Assembly (NCBI RefSeq): GCF_039649665.1
Contig: NZ_JBDJAW010000044.1
Location: 1 to 60,623 of the forward strand
DNA: 60,623 bases
DNA from: Microbispora sp. ZYX-F-249
GTDB lineage: Bacteria > Actinomycetota > Actinomycetes > Streptosporangiales > Streptosporangiaceae
Direction of reading: 5' to 3'
Position 1 is the first letter of the stretch; each line of letters begins with the position of its first letter. The position numbers were made by a program, and so were the translations under genes. The notes under the pieces are model-generated. The model saw only the letters and a list, made by a program, of their open reading frames with translations, was not told the origin of the DNA and ran no database searches. Of this stretch, positions 8,141 to 16,117 are shown in pieces.

Positions 8141-9955
8141 ATGAAACGTCTGACAGCGGTCGCGGCGTTGCTCAGCCTCACGGCCGTCGCGGCCTGCAGC
8201 GGCGGCGGCACGAACGGGAACTCCACCGGCGGCGGTGGTGGCGTCTACACCACGGTCGATCTCAACAAGCCGTCGCTCGACGTCAACGCGCCGATCAACC
8301 CGTGGAACCCCAAGGGCAACGCGTTCTGGGGCTACAACGCGATGAGGATCGCCTGGGCGAAGAACACCCTCACCGATCCGAACCAGTTCTACCCGGGCAT
8401 CGCGGCGAGCTGGGACATCGCGCCGGACAACTCCTCCATCACCCTCCACCTGCAGCCGGGCAACAAGTGGTCGGACGGCAAACCCGTCACCGCCGAGGAC
8501 GTGAAGTTCTCCATCGGGCTGGCCTACACGCAGGGCAGCACCGCCTTCGCGGTCGACCCCGGCGCGGCCGGCGCCGCCTCGGACGTCGAAGTCGTGGACG
8601 ACGCGACCATCAGAATCACGCAGGACATGAAGAACCCCAGCGTCACGTTCGTACGCGGGGTCATGGACGCCTTCGTGGTACCCAAGCACGTGTGGCAGAG
8701 CGTCGTTCCGGCCGACTTCTGGGACACGCTCGAGACCGCCCGGGGCGACGGCCCGCAGGCGGAGGCGGCGCGCGGCCAGATCAAGGCGCTGTCGGAGAAG
8801 GTTCTCGCGTTCGCCCCGCCCCAGGACGTGTCGGCCGGGCCGTTCGTCCTCAAGCGGATGAACCCCGGCGAGGCGCTGCTGGTGAAGAACACGAACTTCT
8901 ACAACGCCGCCAACGTCGCGCCCGACCAGCTCAAGCTGCTCAACACCACAGGGAACGAGCAGATCTGGAACTACCTGACCTCCGGCACGCTCGACAACGC
9001 GCCGTTCACCGCGGTGCCCGCCGACGTGATGAAGCGCATCAAGGCGACGCCCGGCAACCAGGTCGTCAAGGGCTACTCCCCGGTGGCCGTCTCGCTCGCG
9101 TTCAACCAGGCGAAGAAGCCGTACGACAACGTGCACGTGCGGCGCGGGCTGGCCTCGCTGATCGACCGTGAGGAGGTCACCCGAATCGCCTCCCCGGAGG
9201 GCGGCACGGCGGCCGTGACCACCTCCGGCATCCACCAGAAGGCCGCCAAAGAGTGGCTCGGCGCCGACCTCGACGTGCTGGACCCGTACGGACTCGACAC
9301 GGCCAGGGCCGATAAGGAGTTCGCGGAGGCCGGCCTGCGGAAGAAGGACGGCAAGTGGGCGATGGCCGACGGCAAGCCCTGGAAGGTGACGATCCACATC
9401 CCGGCGCCGTTCTCCGACTGGGTCTCCGCGGCCAAGGCCATCACCAGCCAGCTCACCGCGGCCGGTGTCGACGCCGAGGTGGTGACCACCGCCGACTACC
9501 CGCTCTACCTGTCCGAGCTCGCCGAGGGCAAGTACGACCTCGGCTTCTGGCTCATCGCGCTCGGCCCCGCGCCGTACAACATCTTCCAGCGCCTGTACGG
9601 CACCTCCAACGGCTGGAACATCCTCGGCGGCAAGGTCAAGCACTCGGCGCCCGGCAAGGACGGCAACTGGATGGGCGGCCCCGAGACGATCGACGTCGAC
9701 GGCGTCGGCACGGTCAACCCCGGTGAGCTGACCGCCCAGCTCAACACCGTCGGCGGCGACGAGCAGAAGGCGGTCATCGCCAAGCTCGCCAAGGCGGCCA
9801 ACCAGGACCTCCCGGTCATCCAGCTGTGGGACTACGTGAACACCCAGTTCGTCAACACCAACCGCTTCACCGGCTTTCCGGAGGACGAGAGCGACCTGCT
9901 GCGCCAGCCCTCCGGCGTCTGGATCCAGCTCGGCCTGATCAAGAAGAAGCAGTAG
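8141..9955 (+). CDS. ABC importer binding lipoprotein, SBP family 5 (oligopeptide type)
   Basis: A 604-residue extracytoplasmic receptor. Residues 1-18 are a lipoprotein signal with lipobox AVAAC (C19), followed by a Gly/Ser linker. The mature part has the family-5 pattern: SWDIAPDNSSITLHLQPGNKWSDGKPVTAEDVKFSI, and RRGLASLIDREEVTRIA in the second lobe. These receptors bind peptides, opines or glyco-conjugates for DppBCDF/OppBCDF importers. It is the first gene of a six-gene run that ends in murQ, which suggests a muropeptide or related cell-wall fragment as ligand (inference). GGAGCGG precedes the ATG. The next gene starts 3 bp after its stop. Confidence 0.93.
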   Translation: MKRLTAVAALLSLTAVAACSGGGTNGNSTGGGGGVYTTVDLNKPSLDVNAPINPWNPKGNAFWGYNAMRIAWAKNTLTDPNQFYPGIAASWDIAPDNSSITLHLQPGNKWSDGKPVTAEDVKFSIGLAYTQGSTAFAVDPGAAGAASDVEVVDDATIRITQDMKNPSVTFVRGVMDAFVVPKHVWQSVVPADFWDTLETARGDGPQAEAARGQIKALSEKVLAFAPPQDVSAGPFVLKRMNPGEALLVKNTNFYNAANVAPDQLKLLNTTGNEQIWNYLTSGTLDNAPFTAVPADVMKRIKATPGNQVVKGYSPVAVSLAFNQAKKPYDNVHVRRGLASLIDREEVTRIASPEGGTAAVTTSGIHQKAAKEWLGADLDVLDPYGLDTARADKEFAEAGLRKKDGKWAMADGKPWKVTIHIPAPFSDWVSAAKAITSQLTAAGVDAEVVTTADYPLYLSELAEGKYDLGFWLIALGPAPYNIFQRLYGTSNGWNILGGKVKHSAPGKDGNWMGGPETIDVDGVGTVNPGELTAQLNTVGGDEQKAVIAKLAKAANQDLPVIQLWDYVNTQFVNTNRFTGFPEDESDLLRQPSGVWIQLGLIKKKQ

Positions 9956-9958
9956 TCG

Positions 9959-10966
9959 ATGGCGGTTCTCCTCCGGCGGCTCGCGGGCCATGTGGCCCGC
10001 GGGCTCGTCATGATCCTGGTCGTCACCACGATCAGCTTCCTGATCATCAGGAGCGTCCCCGGCGACCCGCTCGCGGCGCGCTACCAGAAGCTCGTCGAGC
10101 AGGGCATGGCCCCCGACGCCGCGCAGCGCGCGGTCGAGGCGTTGTACGGCTTCACGCCGAAGGGCGGCCTGTGGGAGCAGTACCTCGACTACATGGGCGG
10201 CCTGGCCCACCTCGACCTCGGGCAGTCGCTGTCCGTGCCCGGCGCCGGGGTGTCCACCGTGCTGTTCTCCGCCGCCAAGTGGACCGTGATCCCGGTGCTC
10301 GCCGGGACGCTGCTGAGTTTCCTCGCCGGCGTCGTCATGGGCGTCTACGCGGCGATCAAGCGGACCGGCGTGCTGGGCGACCTCCTCGCGATCTCCGGAT
10401 CGCTGCTGCACGGCGTCCCGCAGTACGTGCTGGCGCTGCTGCTCGGAGCGATCTTCACCACGCTGATCCCGATCCTGCCGGCAGGAGGGACGGCCGACAT
10501 CATGATCGATCCCGGCTTCACCGCCGACTACATCGGCTCGCTGGTCGAGCACGCCACCCTGCCGGTCGTCACGTACGCGCTGGCCGGCTACGGCGGGTGG
10601 ATCCTCGCGATGAAGTCGAGCGTGGTCACCGTGCTCGGCGACGACTTCATCCTGGCCGCCGAGCTGCGCGGCATGAAACGGTCGATCATCTTCCGCTACG
10701 TCGCGCGCAACGCGATCCTGCCGCTGTTCACGATCCTGGCGCTCTCGCTCGGCCTGCTCTTCGGCGGCGCGATCTTCATCGAGCGCATCTTCAACTATCC
10801 CGGCCTGGGGCTGATGCTCATCGACAGCGTCAACAACCGCGACTACTCGCTGATGGGCGGGGCGTTCCTGCTCATCACGACGGCGGTCGTCGTCGCGAAC
10901 ATCGCGGCCGACCTGCTCTACACGGTCATCGACCCCCGGGTGCGCAGCGGAGGGGAGACGGCATGA
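9959..10966 (+). CDS. ABC importer permease, DppB type
   Basis: A 335-residue inner-membrane subunit with an N-terminal helix (MILVVTTISFLIIRSVPGDP, the conserved PGDP after TM1). About five further helices follow, with the cytoplasmic coupling loop ELRGMKRSIIFRYVARNAILP matching the EAA motif. It forms the translocation pore with the next gene product. It begins 3 bp after the binding-protein stop and overlaps the next gene by 4 bp (ATGA), so the operon is translationally coupled. Confidence 0.94.
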   Translation: MAVLLRRLAGHVARGLVMILVVTTISFLIIRSVPGDPLAARYQKLVEQGMAPDAAQRAVEALYGFTPKGGLWEQYLDYMGGLAHLDLGQSLSVPGAGVSTVLFSAAKWTVIPVLAGTLLSFLAGVVMGVYAAIKRTGVLGDLLAISGSLLHGVPQYVLALLLGAIFTTLIPILPAGGTADIMIDPGFTADYIGSLVEHATLPVVTYALAGYGGWILAMKSSVVTVLGDDFILAAELRGMKRSIIFRYVARNAILPLFTILALSLGLLFGGAIFIERIFNYPGLGLMLIDSVNNRDYSLMGGAFLLITTAVVVANIAADLLYTVIDPRVRSGGETA

Positions 10967-11865
10967 CAAGCACGATCGTGCCGGAGGCGGGCGCCGCCGC
11001 GGCCGTGCGCCGCAACTTCTGGCGGGGCGTCTGGCGGGTCATGCGGCGCAAGCCGAGCCGGATGGCCGGGGCGGTCATCCTCGTGGTGTTCGCGTTCATG
11101 GGGATCTTCGGGCCGTTGCTCTACCCCGACCCGCTGCCCCGCGACACGAGCGCGCTCTACGCCGCGCCGAGCCCGCGGCATCCGTTCGGCACCGACTTCG
11201 AGGGCACGGACGTGCTCGCCCTCGTCGTGACCGGAACCCGGTACGTCCTGCTGACCGCCGTCGTGACGGCCGTCATCACGGTCGTGGTGGGCGCGGGCAT
11301 CGGGCTGTTCGCGGGGTTCCGGCGGGGCCGCTGGGACACGGTGCTCATGCGGTTCACCGACATGAAGCTCACGATCCCCGGCCTGCCGCTGCTGCTGGTG
11401 CTGTCGACGGTGTGGAAGTTCACCGGCGCCGTCGAGATGGGCCTGGTGCTCGGGCTGCTCGGCTGGGGCGGCGTGGCCCGGGCCGTGCGGGCGCAGACGC
11501 TGTCGCTGCGCGAGCGCGGGTTCATCGAGGCCGCCCGGGGGCTCGGCCTGTCCACCACGCACATCGTCGGCAGGGAGCTGCTGCCCGGCATGGCGCCGTA
11601 CATCGCGATGAACGCGCTCATCGCGGTGACCGGCGCGGTCTACGCGCAGGTGGGCCTGTTCTTCCTGGGCGTGCTGCCGTTCGAGGCCAACAACTGGGGG
11701 GTCATGCTCAACCTCGCCGTCTTCGGCGGCGGCGCGCTGACCACGACGGCCGCGCTGCCGTACCTGCTGGCGCCGCTGCTGGCGATCCTGCTGCTCACGC
11801 TCGGCATCGTGCTGATCGTGGACGCGATGGACGAGATCTTCAACCCACGGCTGCGGGAGGAGTGA
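10963..11865 (+). CDS. ABC importer permease, DppC type
   Basis: A 300-residue partner permease. It has the N-terminal DppC signature (RRKPSRMAGAVILVVFAFMGIFGPLLYPDP) and HPFGTDFEGTDVLA. The EAA loop for ATPase docking is RERGFIEAARGLGLSTTHIVGRELLP. About six membrane helices are evident. The ATG overlaps the stop of the DppB-type gene (ATGA), and the ATPase gene starts 2 bp after its own stop, so the whole importer is one transcription unit. Confidence 0.94.
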   Translation: MTSTIVPEAGAAAAVRRNFWRGVWRVMRRKPSRMAGAVILVVFAFMGIFGPLLYPDPLPRDTSALYAAPSPRHPFGTDFEGTDVLALVVTGTRYVLLTAVVTAVITVVVGAGIGLFAGFRRGRWDTVLMRFTDMKLTIPGLPLLLVLSTVWKFTGAVEMGLVLGLLGWGGVARAVRAQTLSLRERGFIEAARGLGLSTTHIVGRELLPGMAPYIAMNALIAVTGAVYAQVGLFFLGVLPFEANNWGVMLNLAVFGGGALTTTAALPYLLAPLLAILLLTLGIVLIVDAMDEIFNPRLREE

Positions 11866-11867
11866 CC

Positions 11868-12899
11868 ATGGCCTCCGAGCAGGGTCCTCCCGGTGTGCGG
11901 GTCCGCGGGCTGACCGTGGTCTACCGCACCCCGGCGGGAGAGCTCCCGGCGGTGTCCGGCGTCGACCTCGATCTGGCGCCCGGCACGATCACCGGCGTGG
12001 TCGGCGAGTCGGGTTCGGGCAAGTCCACGCTCGCGCTGTCGCTGCTCAACGCCGTCCAGCCGCCCGGCAGGATCGCGGCGGGCAGCGTCGAGATCGAGGG
12101 CCTCGGCGACGTCGTGGCGCTCGGCGGTGAGGCACTGCGGCGGGCCCGGGGCCGGCACGTCGGGTACGTCTTCCAAGCGGCGCAGAACTCCTTGAACCCA
12201 CTCAAGACGGTCGGCAAACAGGTGCTCGACCTGGGGCGCTCGCACGGCGTCGAGGACCCGCGCGGCCTGCTGGCCGACGCCCGTGGCCTGCTCGGCCGGA
12301 TGGGCCTGGACGGCGCCCGGGTGCTCGACTCCTACCAGCACGAGCTGTCCGGCGGCATGCGCCAGCGGGTCGGCATCATGCTGGCCCTGGTGCTGAACGC
12401 CCGCCTCGTCGTGCTGGACGAGCCCACGACCGCGCTCGACATGATCACCCAGGCGACGATCCTGCGGATCGTGCGCGAGGTGCACGCCGAGCGCGGGCTC
12501 ACCACGCTCGTCATCACCCACGACCTCGGGGTGGTCGCCGAGGTCGCCGACCGGCTCGCCGTGATGTACGGCGGACGCGTGGTCGAGCACGGCCCGACCC
12601 GCGAGGTGCTCGCCGGGCCGCGCCACCCGTACACGCGGGGGCTTCTCGGGGCCATCCCGCGCCTGGTCGGCGACATCGGCGAGGCGCGGGCCCTGCCGGG
12701 CCGCCCGCCGACGCTGGCCGACGTTCCGGCCGGCGGGTGCGTGTTCCGCGACCGCTGCCCGCTGCGCATGGACGTGTGCGAGACCGGCAGGCCGCCCATC
12801 GTGACCTGGGGCTCTAGGTCGGCGGCCTGCCATGCCGTACGGGACGACGAGGGGGCCAGGCGGGCCGTGGCCGCCGCGACGGGGGAGGACCAGCCATGA
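11868..12899 (+). CDS. ABC importer ATPase, DppD type
   Basis: A 343-residue nucleotide-binding subunit. It has Walker A GESGSGKST near residue 45, a Q-loop (VFQAAQNSLNPLKTV), the ABC signature LSGGMRQRV, Walker B LVVLDEPTTALD and the switch ITHDLG. The C-terminal oligopeptide-importer extension ends with a cysteine-rich GGCVFRDRCPLRMDVC segment, which in this family can hold an iron-sulfur cluster. It pairs with the next ATPase. It shares an ATGA overlap with that gene. Confidence 0.95.
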   Translation: MASEQGPPGVRVRGLTVVYRTPAGELPAVSGVDLDLAPGTITGVVGESGSGKSTLALSLLNAVQPPGRIAAGSVEIEGLGDVVALGGEALRRARGRHVGYVFQAAQNSLNPLKTVGKQVLDLGRSHGVEDPRGLLADARGLLGRMGLDGARVLDSYQHELSGGMRQRVGIMLALVLNARLVVLDEPTTALDMITQATILRIVREVHAERGLTTLVITHDLGVVAEVADRLAVMYGGRVVEHGPTREVLAGPRHPYTRGLLGAIPRLVGDIGEARALPGRPPTLADVPAGGCVFRDRCPLRMDVCETGRPPIVTWGSRSAACHAVRDDEGARRAVAAATGEDQP

Positions 12900-13912
12900 T
12901 CGGCGGGACCGGCATCACGAAGACGTTCCGGCAGCGCGGCGGCGTGCTCGGCGCGCGGGAGGTCCCGGCGCTGCGCGGCGTGGACTTCGCGATCCCAAAG
13001 GGCGGGGCCGTGTCGTTCATCGGCGAGTCGGGCTGTGGCAAGACCACGCTCGGCCGGATCATCGCCGGGCTGGAGACCTGCGACTCCGGGGAGATCGTCA
13101 TCGACGACGTGGCGATGTCGTCGCTGAGCCACCGCAGGCGGCAGCCGTACTTCCGCCGGGTCCAGCTCGTCCACCAGGACCCGTACTCCGCGCTGAACCC
13201 GACGCGCACCATCCACCAGGCGCTGGCCGCGCCGCTCGCGCTGCGGGCGCGGCAGACGGGCCGGCCGCGCGCGTGGGCGGACGAGCGGGCGGCGGAACTG
13301 CTCGGGCTGGTCGGGCTCGACCCGGGCTACGTGCTGCCGCGCTATCCCCACCAGCTTTCCGGCGGCATGCGCCAGCGCGTGGTGATCGCCCGCGCGCTCA
13401 CCGTCGATCCCGAGGTCCTGGTCGCCGACGAGGCCGTCTCGATGATCGACGTGTCGCTGCGCCTGGGCATCCTCGCTCTGCTGAAGGACCTGCGCGAGCG
13501 GCTCGGGGTGAGCGTGCTGTTCATCACGCATGACGTGGCGACGGCCCGCTACATCGGCGCCGACGGTGAGCTGTACGTCATCTACCGCGGCCAGGTGGTC
13601 GAGCGCGGCCCGGTCGAGACCGTCATCTCGGCGCCGGTGCATCCCTACACCCAGGCGCTGCTGTCGGCCATCCCGGTGCTGCACGGGCTGGAGTCGCCGG
13701 GCGAGCAGCGGGTCGTGCCGGTGGAGGCGCCGGGAGACCACCCGGGCGACCACATGGGGGGCTGCCTGTTCGCGCCGCGCTGCCCGTTCCGTACGGAGCG
13801 GTGTGAGCGGGAGCGGCCCGTGCTGGGTCACGACGGCGGCACGCCGCAGCGGCACGCCTGCTTCCACCCCGAACGCCGCAGCGTGGTCGCCGTGCCGGTG
13901 AGCCGCCGGTGA
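12896..13912 (+). CDS. ABC importer ATPase, DppF type
   Basis: A 338-residue second ATPase. Walker A is GESGCGKTT, the Q-loop is VHQDPYSALNP, and the signature is LSGGMRQRV. Walker B reads VLVADEAVSMIDVS, with Ala-Val in place of the usual Pro-Thr. The Cys-rich tail is GGCLFAPRCPFRTERC. The upstream insert ALRARQTGRPRAW is short. Its TGA overlaps a GTG that opens the murQ frame (GTGA), which links the importer to cytoplasmic MurNAc-6-P metabolism. Confidence 0.95.
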   Translation: MIGGTGITKTFRQRGGVLGAREVPALRGVDFAIPKGGAVSFIGESGCGKTTLGRIIAGLETCDSGEIVIDDVAMSSLSHRRRQPYFRRVQLVHQDPYSALNPTRTIHQALAAPLALRARQTGRPRAWADERAAELLGLVGLDPGYVLPRYPHQLSGGMRQRVVIARALTVDPEVLVADEAVSMIDVSLRLGILALLKDLRERLGVSVLFITHDVATARYIGADGELYVIYRGQVVERGPVETVISAPVHPYTQALLSAIPVLHGLESPGEQRVVPVEAPGDHPGDHMGGCLFAPRCPFRTERCERERPVLGHDGGTPQRHACFHPERRSVVAVPVSRR

Positions 13913-13956
13913 GCCCGGACGGGACGAGGGAGACGGATTCCAACGACGGGGACGAG

Positions 13957-14919
13957 ATGACTGACCCACTGACGGGCCTGTCCACCGAGCAGCTTTCCAC
14001 CGAGCAGCTTTCCACCGAGCAGAGCGACTTGTTCACCGAGCAGAGCGATCCGCGGTATCGCGAGATCGACCGGCTCCCGACCGAGGAGATCGCCCGGCTG
14101 ATGAACGCGGCCGACGCCACCGTGCCCGGCGCGGTGGCCAAGGCCATTCCGGCCGTCTCGGCCGCCGTCGACGCCATCGTCGCCCGGATGGGCGGGGGCG
14201 GACGCCTCTTCTACGTGGGCGCGGGGACCTCCGGCAGGCTCGGCGTCCTCGACGCGTCGGAGTGCCCGCCGACCTTCGGCACCGATCCCGAGCTCGTGCA
14301 GGGCGTCATCGCGGGCGGCGAGGCCGCGCTGACCCGGTCGATCGAGGGCGCCGAGGACGACCACGGCGGCGGGGTGGCGGCCGTCGCCGAGCGCGGCCTG
14401 GGCCCGCTCGACTCGCTCGTGGGGATCTCCGCCAGCGGCCGGGCGCCGTTCGTGCTCGGCGCGCTGGGCGAGGCGGCCCGGCGCGGGGCGCTGACCGTGA
14501 GCCTGTCGTGCAATCCGGGGTCGCCGCTGTCGGAGCGGGCCGAGCATCCGATCGAGGTGGTCGTCGGGCCCGAGGTGGTGGCAGGCTCGACCCGGCTCAA
14601 GGCGGGGACCGCCCAGAAGCTCGTGCTCAACATGATCTCCACGATCGCGATGATCCGGCTCGGCCGGACGTACGGGAACACCATGATCGAGGTCTCGGCG
14701 GTGAACGCGAAGCTCGCGCGCCGGGCGACGCGGATCGTCGGCGACCTCACCGGCGCCGGGCCCGCCGCCGCGCGGGCGGCGCTGGAGGCCGCGGACTGGA
14801 ACATCAAGGCGGCGGTGCTGATGATCGAGCACGACCTCGGCCCGGACGACGCCCGTGCGCTGCTGCGGGCCAACGGCGACCGGCTGGAGGCCGCCCGCCA
14901 CGCCGGTGGCGCCGCCTGA
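13957..14919 (+). CDS. murQ: N-acetylmuramic acid 6-phosphate etherase
   Basis: It cleaves the lactyl ether of MurNAc-6-phosphate, giving GlcNAc-6-phosphate and D-lactate, in peptidoglycan recycling. The SIS-domain phosphosugar site YVGAGTSGRLGVLDASECPPTFG carries catalytic E102. Downstream are GVIAGGE, SIEGAEDD, GISASGRAPFV, and KAGTAQKLVLNMIST. From the ATG at 13957 (GGGGACGAG upstream) it is 320 residues. A GTG at 13909 that overlaps the ATPase stop would add 16 residues. The N-terminus carries an unusual three-fold STEQL repeat before the conserved domain begins near residue 30. Linkage to an oligopeptide-type importer rather than a phosphotransferase system means a separate kinase must make MurNAc-6-P; anmK at 20.8 kb is a candidate for anhydro-MurNAc. 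Confidence 0.96.
   Translation: MTDPLTGLSTEQLSTEQLSTEQSDLFTEQSDPRYREIDRLPTEEIARLMNAADATVPGAVAKAIPAVSAAVDAIVARMGGGGRLFYVGAGTSGRLGVLDASECPPTFGTDPELVQGVIAGGEAALTRSIEGAEDDHGGGVAAVAERGLGPLDSLVGISASGRAPFVLGALGEAARRGALTVSLSCNPGSPLSERAEHPIEVVVGPEVVAGSTRLKAGTAQKLVLNMISTIAMIRLGRTYGNTMIEVSAVNAKLARRATRIVGDLTGAGPAAARAALEAADWNIKAAVLMIEHDLGPDDARALLRANGDRLEAARHAGGAA
13981..14025 (+). repeat. In-frame 15-bp tandem repeat in murQ
   Basis: Three consecutive copies of a 15-base unit (TCCACCGAGCAGCTT, last copy ending AGAGC) encode STEQL-STEQL-STEQS. A fourth, partly matching copy, TTCACCGAGCAGAGC, follows after six bases. Confidence 0.9.
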
Positions 14920-14973
14920 CGAGCTCCGGCCGCTGCGGCAGGAGGGCGGGCCGGACGGCCGCTCTCGGAGTGG

Positions 14974-15873
14974 TCAGGCGCTGCGGACGCGGCGGTGGGC
15001 GTCGCCGAGATAGTCGGCGAGCGCGTCGCGGGTCGCGCGTAAGGCGGCGTCGGAGGTGTCGAACGTGCGCTGCGCGACGCCGACGAACAGGCAGTCGACG
15101 ATGAGGAGCTGGCTGATCCGGCTGGCCAGCGCGCCCGGCCGGAACGCGGTCTCGCGCCCCGCGGAGATCAGGACGTGGTCGGCGATCCCGGCCAGCGACG
15201 AGCGCGGGTTGTTGGTGATGGCCACGACCATCGCGCCGGCCTTGCGGGCGACCCGTGCCGGGCCGAGCACGTCGGGTGTCTCGCCGGTGCAGCTCACTCC
15301 GACGGCGACGTCCCCCTCGCGCAGCAGCGCGGCGCTGGTGAGCGCCAGATGCGCGTCGGTGAAGTGGTGGCCGGGCAGCCCGATCCGCATGAGCTTCTGC
15401 GCCATGTCGGCCGCGACGAGGCCGGAGGCGCCCACGCCGTACACGTCCACGCGGCGGGCGCCGGCGACCGCGTCCACCACCGCGCCGAGCCCTTCGGGGT
15501 TGAGCTGCGCCGCCGTGTCGGCGAGCGCCTGCGACTCGGCCCGGGTGACCTTGGCGATGACGTCGGTCAGGGGGTCGTCCGGGGCGAGGTCACCCGGCAC
15601 GAGCCGTTCGGGGGTGTCCCTGGCCACGGCCGCGGCCAGCGCGAACCGCAGCTGGGAGTAGCCGGCGAACCCCAGCGCCCGTGCGGTCCGCACGATGGTC
15701 GCCTCGCTGATCCCCGAGACCGCGCTGATCTCCGTGATCGTGCTGCGGGCCACCATGGCGGGGTCGTCGAGGATGAGACGCGCGATGGTCCGGGCGGCGG
15801 GGGTGAGCGAGGGCAGCACCGCACGCACCGTCGCGATCGGGTTGACCGGTGCGGCGCCCTCGTTCTCGTTCAT
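14974..15873 (-). CDS. RpiR/MurR-family transcriptional regulator
   Basis: A 299-residue regulator. The N-terminal helix-turn-helix of the RpiR type (residues about 10-85, with ARSTITEISAVSGISEATIVRTARALGFAGYSQLR) is followed by a SIS sugar-phosphate-binding domain (VDVYGVGASGLVAADMAQKLMRIG; VGVSCTGETPDV). It is convergent with murQ and divergent from the GH10-like gene. MurR-type members sense MurNAc-6-P, so the ligand is probably that or a related amino-sugar phosphate (inference). I chose the ATG at 15873 because AGGAGAGG lies 8 nt upstream; the longer open frame lacks this. Confidence 0.92.
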   Translation of the reverse strand: MNENEGAAPVNPIATVRAVLPSLTPAARTIARLILDDPAMVARSTITEISAVSGISEATIVRTARALGFAGYSQLRFALAAAVARDTPERLVPGDLAPDDPLTDVIAKVTRAESQALADTAAQLNPEGLGAVVDAVAGARRVDVYGVGASGLVAADMAQKLMRIGLPGHHFTDAHLALTSAALLREGDVAVGVSCTGETPDVLGPARVARKAGAMVVAITNNPRSSLAGIADHVLISAGRETAFRPGALASRISQLLIVDCLFVGVAQRTFDTSDAALRATRDALADYLGDAHRRVRSA

Positions 15874-15949
15874 CACCTGCAGCCTCTCCTGTGGCGCGAT
15901 CAGCTTAGATCCACCCGCCCGCCGGTGCGGGACAAGAGGACCAGAAGTC

Positions 15950-15967
15950 CACATGTCGAGACATGTG
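15950..15967. promoter_or_regulatory. Perfect 18-bp palindrome upstream of the RpiR gene
   Basis: CACATGTC-GA-GACATGTG is an exact inverted repeat, 77 bp upstream of the RpiR start in the 244-bp divergent gap. Its position suits an operator for the regulator or a partner. Which protein binds it is inference. Confidence 0.55.
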
Positions 15968-16058
15968 CGACGTGACCTGCACGCCCGGCGCGTCTCCCAC
16001 GAAGACCTCTTGGGGCAGATTACACGTCTATGACACTTTCTTTTATCGGCATTGATCT

Positions 16059-16071
16059 GAAAGTAAGTTTC
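16059..16071. promoter_or_regulatory. GAAA-N5-TTTC box before the GH10-like gene
   Basis: GAAAGTAAGTTTC is an interrupted palindrome 46 bp before the chosen start. It stands out as AT-rich in a GC-rich gap. Imperfect two-fold sites with GAAA/TTTC arms suit an RpiR-type dimer, and the nearest regulator gene is RpiR type. Assignment is inference. Confidence 0.45.
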
Positions 16072-16117
16072 TGCCAGTGTCGTGATCGCCGCATCCCCCC
16101 GGCCCTCGGAGGTCCGA

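Noticed and set aside
8138..10969. A 943-codon minus-strand frame opposite the importer genes
   Set aside because: Its composition (His/Arg/Asp/Val strings) is that of an antisense shadow, and the opposite strand encodes an unmistakable binding protein and permease.
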